DNA from: Planctomycetaceae bacterium
GTDB taxonomy: Bacteria; Planctomycetota; Planctomycetia; Planctomycetales; Planctomycetaceae
NCBI GenBank assembly: GCA_021732415.1
Contig: JAKFVC010000293.1
Location: 1 to 36,597 of the forward strand
DNA length: 36,597 bases
Reading direction: 5' to 3'
The position numbers were made by a program, and so were the translations under genes. The notes beneath the pieces are model-generated. The model saw only the letters and a list, made by a program, of their open reading frames with translations. It had not been told where the DNA came from and searched no databases. This document shows positions 8,269 through 15,147 of the stretch, piece after piece. Each line of letters starts with the position of its first letter. The stretch's first letter is position 1.

Positions 8269-11200
8269 ATGCGCCATCCGGCCCCGTGGCAGACGCTGCC
8301 AGCGTCTGCGAAATCGTTGAGGAATTGGTTGTTCGCTCAACCGACACTAGCAGCGTCGGCCACAGTTGCCCTGTTGATCGCAGCAGCCTGGTTCTGCATG
8401 CCACTCAGCACCTTCGCCCAGGATCTCGAGGGTCTCAAGAAAGAAGAGAAACCGGGCGAACTCGACATCCTCGATGATTTGAACGAGGGGAAGAAACAAA
8501 GTGATCTGGCAGGGATGAAGCTCAGCCACTTGTCACTCGTCGAAACCTGGCGGCCAGTGCGGCCCGAGCGTCCCGCGAAGGATGACTCAACGAAATATGC
8601 CTGGGCAGCCACCCGTGGCATGGTCTCGCCGTTGGGAGATCAGCCCATTTCGACCTTGGTGCAAGTTCCTGAAAAGGGGAAGTACCGGGTCTTCCTGCGA
8701 CATGTCTTGAGCATGCTCGAGAAACGGCCAGTGACGCTGCGAATCACACCGGCCGATCCAGAGGCAGACGCCGTCGACGCCAAGAATCATGAGTACGGTG
8801 CGATCACGTTGGTGGATGGCGAGCAGGGGAAGGAACAGGAAGCCCAGTTGCCAATCCGCGTTGAGTCGCAATTGCAACTCAACACGATCCCTGACCGCGA
8901 GATGCCGGTGTGGGAGTATTGGGACTTGGATTTGGCTCGTGGTGCGTACAAGATCTCACTGGAGGCCAAGAAACCCAACGTGCAAGTGAGTGCCGTGTTC
9001 CTCACGCCCAGCATGAGCTTCCGCCCGAGCTTTTCGCCCCTCAGCAAGGACAATACGCTGCAGAGTATCTTCCTGCGATTCCGTCCGGCCAAGCCGATGT
9101 CGAAGCGGGTGAAATATGGCGTCTCGGCGGGCGTCACGTACCATTGGCCTCGGGCCACGTCGTCCGGTCAACCGAGCTGGGGCCAGCCAGTCGGCGCCGT
9201 GGCGGACATTCCTGGTGATGCCTGGTCGCCATTCATCAACGCGACCGATGCCATTGTGTTGGGATCTGGTCCGTGGTCGACGTGCCGAGTCGGGCTACAG
9301 AATGTTCCGGAAGGGCCTGTGGAAGTTCAGTTCGCCTGGTTCCCCCACGAAGCCGCCGTGGTGCATTCATTGAAGACCGATATGGGCGCGGGACAAATCA
9401 TGTTCCGCGTGCCGCATGGCTCGCTGAATTACCTCGACCCAGCTCAGAAGCCGCGCTGGGGCATCTGGAACATCGAGCATCTGAAGGGGGTCCTGCCCGA
9501 AGAAGAATTGGTGACCAACTATTTCAAATGGGCGAACGAGGCCGCCGCGGAAATGGGATTGAAAGAGGACCATCCGCGGCCCAAGAACTTGCTCTTTCTG
9601 AGCAGTTGCCGTGTCGGTCCAGCTCATCGCGAACAGGCCGCGGAGATGCTCGCCCGGTTGGGGGTGAACTGGGTGGCTGGTGCGCCGCCCAGCGTCATCG
9701 AAAAGTTTGGTTTGTTCGACGAAAGCACGATGACCAAGATTCAGAACGAGGACGAAATCTCCACGTTCACACCAGCCAGCACCATCAACAACAGCCCGTT
9801 GTTGCTGGCGGAGTTTCGAGTCTATCTCCAGCAGCAGGCCGAACTACAGGGATTGACGGTCACCGAACTGTTGGGCGTACCGAGCCTCGAGCGTTTGACC
9901 TGTCTGGCTGCGATGCCGGAGAATCCGGGCCGCTTTGAACGACGGCTCTATTACCATTCGCATCGCTACTGCCATCAGGCCACAATCGCCGGATACGCCA
10001 AGGCGGTCAAAGATGCCGAAGCGAAGTTCAAGAACGCCGCGGTCTACAATAATTACTCGCCCCATCCGGTGTTTCTGACGGGCGACACCATGAACTCCGT
10101 GGACTGGTTCCTGCTCTGCCGCGCCGGGGCTCAATCGCTGGGCTGGGGTGAGGACTGGGCCACCGGCGGCAGTTGGGGACTGGGGACCGACCGCACTCAA
10201 TGTGTCAGCTTCTACGCGGCGATCGTCGAAGCCTCGGTACGTAAAAAGGGCTATCCCGCCGGCTTCTTCGTTGGATCGAACTGCGGATATTCGGCTCACA
10301 AGATCTTCTCGTGCGTGTCGCAGGGAATCGACATCATGCACCTCTACGACTGGGGGCCCATTGACGCCTGGGCCGAGGGGAGCAACTCCTGGAGCGAAGC
10401 TCAAGGGGAATACAAGTCGGTGCTGATTGGTACGCATGCCCTCGGGCCGGCCGATGAGATGATCGCCAAAGGTGAGCGTGAGAAGCGTCGCACGGCCGTC
10501 CTTTATAACCGTGCCCATGAGATCATGAACCACAACACGGTCTGGCTGAACCATGACTGGATGTGGACCTTCCTGGCGATGAAGTCGGCCCAGATTCCGG
10601 TCGACCTCATTATTGAAGAGGATCTCAATCCGGAAGAACTGGGCAAGTACGACGTGTTGTACCTGGGGGGACTGAACCTTGAGCAACGGCATTTAAAGAT
10701 CGTTGCGAAATGGGTGGAGCAGGGCGGGCTCTTAATCGGATCGGGTGGCAGCGCCATGTACGATGCTTACAACAACCTGAATCCCGATACGGTCGAACTC
10801 TTTGGTGCCCGCCAAACGGTCGCATCGGCATCCACCGTCACCGCCGATGAGACCGTCAGCTTCACTGCGTCTGACATCTTTCCTGCCGCGAAATTCAAAG
10901 TCTCTGCGCCCCGAGGACATCGGTATCTGCTCGAACCGACCAAGGGGAAGTCGCTGGGAAAATATGCTGACGGAAGCTGTGCAGCCGTTTCGCAAGCGGT
11001 GGGCAAGGGACGCACGATCCTGTTGGGATTCTATCCCGGCTATGCGTACCGCGATGATCAGCGAGCATTGGGACCGGTCCAGCCGTGGCTGGTGAAGCCA
11101 CTGTTGACGCACCTCGGCCGGCAGCGTGCGGAGTTCAGCTATCCAGCCTCGGAGGTGACGTTGTTTGAACATCCCACCGGTTTGGCGGTCATGTTGAATA

Positions 11201-11388
11201 ACTTCACCCCTGGCAATGTCGAGGCATCCAAAGCACCGACCAAGTTATCGGTGGAGACTGATCGGAAGATCAAAGAGGTCGTCAGCGCATTACGCGGACC
11301 GTTGCCGTGGAAGCGTGTTGGTGACCGCATTGAAGTCGAAACACCATCGGCGGCGGACTTGGTCGTTGATACGATCATTTTGAGGTAG
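8269..11388 (+). CDS. Large exported protein, glycosidase-like with GATase-like C-terminal domain
   Basis: A 1039-residue protein, second gene of the operon that begins at 6328. The N-terminus has a hydrophobic segment at about residues 28-44 (TVALLIAAAWF), ending near TFAQ, consistent with a signal peptide. Residues 5-32 are encoded by palindromic repeat C1. A beta-rich region (about 80-370) is followed by a probable alpha/beta-barrel (about 430-760, with VGPAHREQAAEMLARLGVNW and GWGEDWATGGSWG). A Rossmann-like segment at about 790-870 (DVLYLGGLNL and GGLLIGSGGSAMYDA) resembles the GATase-like trimerisation domain of GH42 beta-galactosidases. The last region is beta-rich. I infer a carbohydrate-active role, but I cannot place it in a named glycoside hydrolase family or assign catalytic acids. 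An alternative start at 8398 would remove most of the signal peptide. Confidence 0.7.
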   Translation: MRHPAPWQTLPASAKSLRNWLFAQPTLAASATVALLIAAAWFCMPLSTFAQDLEGLKKEEKPGELDILDDLNEGKKQSDLAGMKLSHLSLVETWRPVRPERPAKDDSTKYAWAATRGMVSPLGDQPISTLVQVPEKGKYRVFLRHVLSMLEKRPVTLRITPADPEADAVDAKNHEYGAITLVDGEQGKEQEAQLPIRVESQLQLNTIPDREMPVWEYWDLDLARGAYKISLEAKKPNVQVSAVFLTPSMSFRPSFSPLSKDNTLQSIFLRFRPAKPMSKRVKYGVSAGVTYHWPRATSSGQPSWGQPVGAVADIPGDAWSPFINATDAIVLGSGPWSTCRVGLQNVPEGPVEVQFAWFPHEAAVVHSLKTDMGAGQIMFRVPHGSLNYLDPAQKPRWGIWNIEHLKGVLPEEELVTNYFKWANEAAAEMGLKEDHPRPKNLLFLSSCRVGPAHREQAAEMLARLGVNWVAGAPPSVIEKFGLFDESTMTKIQNEDEISTFTPASTINNSPLLLAEFRVYLQQQAELQGLTVTELLGVPSLERLTCLAAMPENPGRFERRLYYHSHRYCHQATIAGYAKAVKDAEAKFKNAAVYNNYSPHPVFLTGDTMNSVDWFLLCRAGAQSLGWGEDWATGGSWGLGTDRTQCVSFYAAIVEASVRKKGYPAGFFVGSNCGYSAHKIFSCVSQGIDIMHLYDWGPIDAWAEGSNSWSEAQGEYKSVLIGTHALGPADEMIAKGEREKRRTAVLYNRAHEIMNHNTVWLNHDWMWTFLAMKSAQIPVDLIIEEDLNPEELGKYDVLYLGGLNLEQRHLKIVAKWVEQGGLLIGSGGSAMYDAYNNLNPDTVELFGARQTVASASTVTADETVSFTASDIFPAAKFKVSAPRGHRYLLEPTKGKSLGKYADGSCAAVSQAVGKGRTILLGFYPGYAYRDDQRALGPVQPWLVKPLLTHLGRQRAEFSYPASEVTLFEHPTGLAVMLNNFTPGNVEASKAPTKLSVETDRKIKEVVSALRGPLPWKRVGDRIEVETPSAADLVVDTIILR
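8280..8363. repeat. Palindromic element C1 inside a coding region
   Basis: Two hairpin modules, GCAGACGC-TGCCA-GCGTCTGC (8289-8309) and CCGAC..TAGCA..GTCGG (about 8341-8359), are flanked by CCCCGTGG and GGCCAC. The reverse complement of C2 (11395-11457) aligns over both modules, with about 28 extra bases between them here. It begins 18 bp after the stop of the upstream gene and is translated in frame as residues 5-32 of the next protein. Confidence 0.8.
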
Positions 11389-11394
11389 CGAAGT

Positions 11395-11457
11395 GGCCCG
11401 TGGCCGACGCTGCTAGCGTCGGTTGATACGGACGCTGGCAGCGTCCGCCACGGGGCC
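11395..11457. repeat. Palindromic element C2 (three-way-junction type)
   Basis: The outer stem GGCCCGTGGC (11395-11404) pairs with GCCACGGGGCC (11447-11457). It encloses two hairpins: CCGACGC-TGCTA-GCGTCGG (11404-11422) and GGACGC-TGGCA-GCGTCC (11430-11446). It fills the gap between the convergent stop codons at 11388 and 11467, so it could act as a bidirectional 3'-end structure. Confidence 0.85.
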
Positions 11458-11466
11458 GAAGCCTGC

Positions 11467-12207
11467 CTACGACCACTTATCTTCATCTGCAAACGGATGC
11501 AACGGCCGCAACAAGTTCGGCTTCGGCAACGCATTCAAGGCCGACTCCGCCAAACGCAAATCCTCGGCGGTCGTGATCTTCATGTTGATCGGCGAGCATT
11601 CGACCATCGCAATCGGATGGCCAAAATGTTCCACCAGTTGAGCTTCGTCGGTCGGCTTGAGATTGCCCTGTTTCGAAAAGGCCTGCATCAAGAGCTCGCG
11701 TCGAAACACCTGCGGCGTCTGAGCCTCCCACAACCCGTCCCGCGAGACCGTCGTTTCGATCAACCCGTCTGCGCCGACTCGCTTCAGCGTGCTGGTGACG
11801 CGTACGCCGGGAATCGCCGCACCCGTTTCGCGCGCCGCCTTGAAGATGCGATCGATCCATTCCTTCGCGAGCAGCGGTCGGGCGGCATCATGGACGGCCA
11901 CAAACTCCACATCGGTCTGCACGCGAGCCAATCCGTTGCGGACCGAATCGCTCCGTTCGGCACCTCCCGCGACGACTTCGATGTTCATAAATGCGAGGTT
12001 CGGGGCGTACTTTTCCTTGAAGAATTCCATGTCGTCCGGAGAAATCACGATCAAAGTCTGGGCCACGTCTTCCCGGCTGGTGAAGTGCTCGGCCGTCCGC
12101 AACCAGACCGCGCGGCCTTGCAGCTCCAGAAACACCTTTTTGCGGTTCTTCATCGACAACCGCGTGCTCTTTCCCGCCGCAGGAATGATGACTGCAAACT
12201 TGGCCAT
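11467..12207 (-). CDS. ispD: 2-C-methyl-D-erythritol 4-phosphate cytidylyltransferase (IspD)
   Basis: A 246-residue cytosolic enzyme of the MEP isoprenoid pathway. It transfers CMP from CTP to 2-C-methyl-D-erythritol 4-phosphate, giving the CDP-methylerythritol intermediate. The family signatures are in order: nucleotide-binding loop PAAGKSTR (9-16), GGAERSDSVRNGL (81-93), VHDAARP (105-111), then GLWEAQTPQVFR, TDEAQLVEHFG and NMKITTAEDLRLAE towards the end. The length is typical, although the KK after the loop replaces the more common KQ. The ATG at 12207 is chosen over the in-frame codon at 12249 because it has a strong GGGGAG 6 bp upstream and matches the family start. It lies alone between palindromes C2 and B1 on the minus strand. 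The next gene upstream is the pseudouridine synthase. Confidence 0.95.
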   Translation of the reverse strand: MAKFAVIIPAAGKSTRLSMKNRKKVFLELQGRAVWLRTAEHFTSREDVAQTLIVISPDDMEFFKEKYAPNLAFMNIEVVAGGAERSDSVRNGLARVQTDVEFVAVHDAARPLLAKEWIDRIFKAARETGAAIPGVRVTSTLKRVGADGLIETTVSRDGLWEAQTPQVFRRELLMQAFSKQGNLKPTDEAQLVEHFGHPIAMVECSPINMKITTAEDLRLAESALNALPKPNLLRPLHPFADEDKWS

Positions 12208-12213
12208 GTGAAT

Positions 12214-12219
12214 CTCCCC
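12214..12219 (-). promoter_or_regulatory. Ribosome binding site of ispD
   Basis: GGGGAG on the minus strand, 6 bp before the ATG at 12207, fixes the start of ispD. Confidence 0.75.
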
Positions 12220-12297
12220 TCGAAATCGAACGTCGTGCAACCGCAGCAATGCGCTTGAAATGATAGTTTAGCGGAGGCAGATTGGGCAGAGAATACT

Positions 12298-12429
12298 GAT
12301 GGGAGGGCGAGGCTCCCGCCGAGCCTAACACGAGCTTTAGCTCGGCGACCGCCGGAGGCATCAACGCGGCCTCCGGCGGACGCCGACCTGCGGTCGTGTA
12401 AGGCTCGGCAGGAGCCTCGCCCTCCCATC
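12298..12429. repeat. Cloverleaf-like palindromic element B1
   Basis: Outer arms of 28 bp with one mismatch (from GATGGGAGGGCGAGG at 12298 to CCTCGCCCTCCCATC ending at 12429) enclose three hairpins. These are CGAGCT-TT-AGCTCG, CCGCCGGAGGC with GCCTCCGGCGG, and CGACC-TGC-GGTCG. It begins 10 bp beyond the stop of the rluA-family gene. B2 at 13471-13602 is the same element in opposite orientation. Confidence 0.9.
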
Positions 12430-12438
12430 GACCGGAAT

Positions 12439-13425
12439 CTATTTCTTCTCCGACTTGGCTCGCAACCGTTTCAGCAACTCCGCCATATCGCGGGGCATTT
12501 GCATCTTAAAATGCATCTCCTCACCCGTGATCGGATGGGTCAGGCCAAGCTCTGCCGCATGCAATGCAATCCGCGACGCCCCGCTGTGGTCGGGAATCGC
12601 CTTTTGGAATAGCGGCGTGTGATAGACCTTTTCACCGCACAGGACGTGGCCCAACTCCGACAAGTGAATGCGGATCTGATGCGTGCGGCCTGTCTCCAAT
12701 TTGCATTCGACAACCGTGTAGCCATCCAGGTATTCGATCGGCTTCACGTGGGTAATCGCGTTCTGTCCGACATCTTTCAACGTCGTGCTCCCCCGTTTGC
12801 CGTCGCCGCGATCGCGCACCAGATTCGAGGTAATCGTCTGGGCCTCTAACCGACCTTGGACGATCGCCACGTACTGACGATGCATGTCGTGCTTGCGAAA
12901 CATCTGCACGAGTTTTTGCTCGGCTTCAGGGGTCCGCGCGAAAATCATCAGGCCGCTGGTTTCGCGATCCAGCCGATGGACGGCCCGGATGCGCGGCGGC
13001 TTCTTGCCTTTGGGCAAACGCGTCTTGTCATGCCGGGCAATCACGTTGGGCAGAACCTCATCGAGCGTCGGCTGGACCTGTTTGCGGCGACTGGGCCAGT
13101 CTCGTTCTTCCGCATGCCGCAGCGTCGTCATGCCGGCAGGCTTTTCCACGATGACGATGTGCAGATCCATGTAACGGATCTTGACATCGTCATCTTTCGG
13201 TGGGGTGGCCTGGGGATTATCGAGGATGCGGACGACATCCTTCGCCTTCGGCCGCCGGCCTTCATCGAGACACAGATTGCCGTTGATTTGAACATGACGT
13301 CCCGACAGCAATTTGCGGACCTGCGACCACGATTCACCCGGCAGCCACAGCCTCAGCAGCGCGAGCAGAGTCTGCTGGGCCTGTTCGTCGGAGACATGAA
13401 AAACACGGACATCGGGGCGGGGCAT
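12439..13425 (-). CDS. RluA-family 23S rRNA/tRNA pseudouridine synthase
   Basis: A 328-residue RNA-modifying enzyme that isomerises uridine to pseudouridine. An S4-type RNA-binding domain (about 15-75, with SWSQVRKLLSGRHVQINGN) precedes the catalytic domain. The catalytic motif HRLDRETSG is at 150-158, with the nucleophilic Asp at about 153. Later family motifs are GRTHQIRIHLSELGHVLCGEKVY and RIALHAAELGLTHP. The S4 plus RluA architecture resembles RluC and RluD, but the target base cannot be read from sequence. The frame continues to a TTG at 13467, four bases from repeat B2. I prefer the ATG at 13425 because the S4 domain begins soon after it, though it has no clear ribosome site. The gene is bracketed by two inverted copies of element B. 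Confidence 0.9.
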   Translation of the reverse strand: MPRPDVRVFHVSDEQAQQTLLALLRLWLPGESWSQVRKLLSGRHVQINGNLCLDEGRRPKAKDVVRILDNPQATPPKDDDVKIRYMDLHIVIVEKPAGMTTLRHAEERDWPSRRKQVQPTLDEVLPNVIARHDKTRLPKGKKPPRIRAVHRLDRETSGLMIFARTPEAEQKLVQMFRKHDMHRQYVAIVQGRLEAQTITSNLVRDRGDGKRGSTTLKDVGQNAITHVKPIEYLDGYTVVECKLETGRTHQIRIHLSELGHVLCGEKVYHTPLFQKAIPDHSGASRIALHAAELGLTHPITGEEMHFKMQMPRDMAELLKRLRAKSEKK

Positions 13426-13470
13426 GAGGGACGACTTCGGTGAATAATTCGTTGATATGTGATTCAAGTT

Positions 13471-13602
13471 GATGGGAGGGCGAGGCTCCCGCCGAGCCGA
13501 AGGCGACCGCAGGTCGGCGTCCGCCGGAGGCCTCCATTCGATGCCTCCGGCGGACGCCGAGCTAAAGCTCGTGTTAGGCTCGGCGGGAGCCTCGCCCTCC
13601 CA
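13471..13602. repeat. Cloverleaf-like palindromic element B2
   Basis: Outer arms of 26 bp (13473-13498 and 13577-13602) pair perfectly. The inner hairpins occur in reverse order to B1: CGACC-GCA-GGTCG, the CCGCCGGAGGC palindrome, then CGAGCT-AA-AGCTCG. It begins 11 bp beyond the stop of the DUF1501 gene at 13613. Confidence 0.9.
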
Positions 13603-13612
13603 GCCAAAAATC

Positions 13613-15082
13613 CTACGCGATAATTTGATTCACGACTTGCCCGGCGACATCGGTCAGCCGGAAGTCGCGGCCATTGTAGCGATACGTCAGCTTCTCGTGG
13701 TGTAAGCCCATCAGGTGCAAAATCGTCGCGTGAAGATCGTTGACGCTGACCCGATCAACGGCAGCCTTGTGTCCGATTTCGTCGGTTGCGCCGTATAAGG
13801 TGCCAGCCTTCACACCGCCGCCCGCCATCCACATTGTGAAGGCATGCGGATTGTGATCGCGCCCGGTGCCACCCTTCTGCACGATGGGCAAACGACCAAA
13901 TTCGCCACCCCAGATGACCAGCGTCGAATCCAGCAACCCGCGTCGCTCCAGGTCTGCCAGCAGACCCGCAATCGGTTGATCGGTCTCGGCCGCGAAGCCG
14001 GAGTGGTTGGCCTTGATGTTCGAGTGCCCGTCCCAGCTCAGTTCGTTATCCATGCCGCCGCTGTAGATCTGCACGAACCGCACGCCGCGTTCCACCATGC
14101 GCCGGGCAATCAGGCACTGCTTGGCGAAATGCGTGGCCTTGGGATTATCCAGGCCGTACAGCTTCTGCGTTTCGGCCGATTCCTTCGCGACATCAATCGC
14201 TTCCGGCGCCGCCATCTGCATGCGATAGGCGAGTTCAAACGATTCGATACGTGCAGCGAGATCAGGTTCAATCGGACCACTTGCGAGTTGCCGCTGATTG
14301 AGCTGGCGGATCAGATCGAGTTGCGCTCGCTGCTGGCCGTCGGTCAAATCGGTGCTTCGTTCGAGATCGTCAATCGGAGCCCCCTGTGGCTTGAGGGCCG
14401 TCCCCTGGAAGACACTCGGCAGGAATCCCGCACCCCAGTTTTGCGAATGCCCCTTGGGGATGCCTCGTCCCAGTGTGTCGTACATCACAACGAACGCGGG
14501 GAGGTTCTGACTTTCAGAACCCAGTCCATAAGTGACCCACGAACCCACGCACGGGAATCCCATCCGCGACATGCCGGTGTTGATCTTGAACAGCGCGGGG
14601 GAGTGGTTGTTCGAATCAGTCCAGCAGGAGTAGAGGAACGCCATCTTGTCGACTTGTTTCGACAAGTGCGGGAAGATCTCCGAAACCCAGGCACCGCTCT
14701 GGCCGTGTCGCTCAAACTTGAATGGCGACTTCATCAACGGGCCGACGTTGCCAGTGAAGAAGCCGGTGTTCTTATCGAAACCTTCCAGCTCTTTCCCGTC
14801 CCGCTTTTCGAGTTCGGGTTTATAGTCCCAGGTATCGACGTGACTGGGGCCGCCGTTCATGAACAACCAGATGACCGACTTGGCCTTCACCGGGAAATGC
14901 GGTGCGTGCGGAGCCAGCGGGTTGATGATGTGGGGCGTGGCTGCTTGAGCACCCTGCGTTTGCTGCAGCAGGCTACTGAGCGCCAACATTCCCAGCCCCT
15001 GTCCCGAACGCTGCAGAAAGTCGCGGCGTGAGCCACCCTGAGATGACGGTTCAGCAAAGTAACGCGGAATATGATTGAGCAT
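13613..15082 (-). CDS. DUF1501 protein, Tat-exported (second copy)
   Basis: A 489-residue protein with a twin-arginine signal (SRRDFLQRSGQGLGMLALSSLL, about residues 18-39). DUF1501 landmarks are WLFMNGGPSHVDTWDYKP near residue 73, SWDGHSN in the middle, and GGEFGRLP with GGTGRDHNPH near residue 405. It is longer than and diverged from the copy at 4750-6078, and has WDGH where that one has WDTH, so the two belong to different subgroups. It follows the DUF1549/DUF1553 gene by 65 bp on the same strand, which supports co-transcription and joint function at the cell envelope. The ATG at 15082 lacks a strong ribosome site but is the only start near the Tat motif. Element B2 follows its stop. Confidence 0.92.
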   Translation of the reverse strand: MLNHIPRYFAEPSSQGGSRRDFLQRSGQGLGMLALSSLLQQTQGAQAATPHIINPLAPHAPHFPVKAKSVIWLFMNGGPSHVDTWDYKPELEKRDGKELEGFDKNTGFFTGNVGPLMKSPFKFERHGQSGAWVSEIFPHLSKQVDKMAFLYSCWTDSNNHSPALFKINTGMSRMGFPCVGSWVTYGLGSESQNLPAFVVMYDTLGRGIPKGHSQNWGAGFLPSVFQGTALKPQGAPIDDLERSTDLTDGQQRAQLDLIRQLNQRQLASGPIEPDLAARIESFELAYRMQMAAPEAIDVAKESAETQKLYGLDNPKATHFAKQCLIARRMVERGVRFVQIYSGGMDNELSWDGHSNIKANHSGFAAETDQPIAGLLADLERRGLLDSTLVIWGGEFGRLPIVQKGGTGRDHNPHAFTMWMAGGGVKAGTLYGATDEIGHKAAVDRVSVNDLHATILHLMGLHHEKLTYRYNGRDFRLTDVAGQVVNQIIA

Positions 15083-15147
15083 GTTTCAGATTCTTTGACT
15101 TTTAAGTGCTATTGACGTCGGCAGTCCCCGATTCCTAACCGCTCGCC

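Noticed and set aside
12298-13602. Elements B1 and B2 as tRNA or structured RNA genes
   Set aside because: They fold as cloverleaves, but the outer stem is far too long and there is no T-loop, anticodon arm or CCA-type end. They fit palindromic DNA repeats better.
13844-15031. Plus-strand open frame (395 codons) opposite the second DUF1501 gene
   Set aside because: Antisense shadow of a confidently assigned gene, with no start signal or domain.
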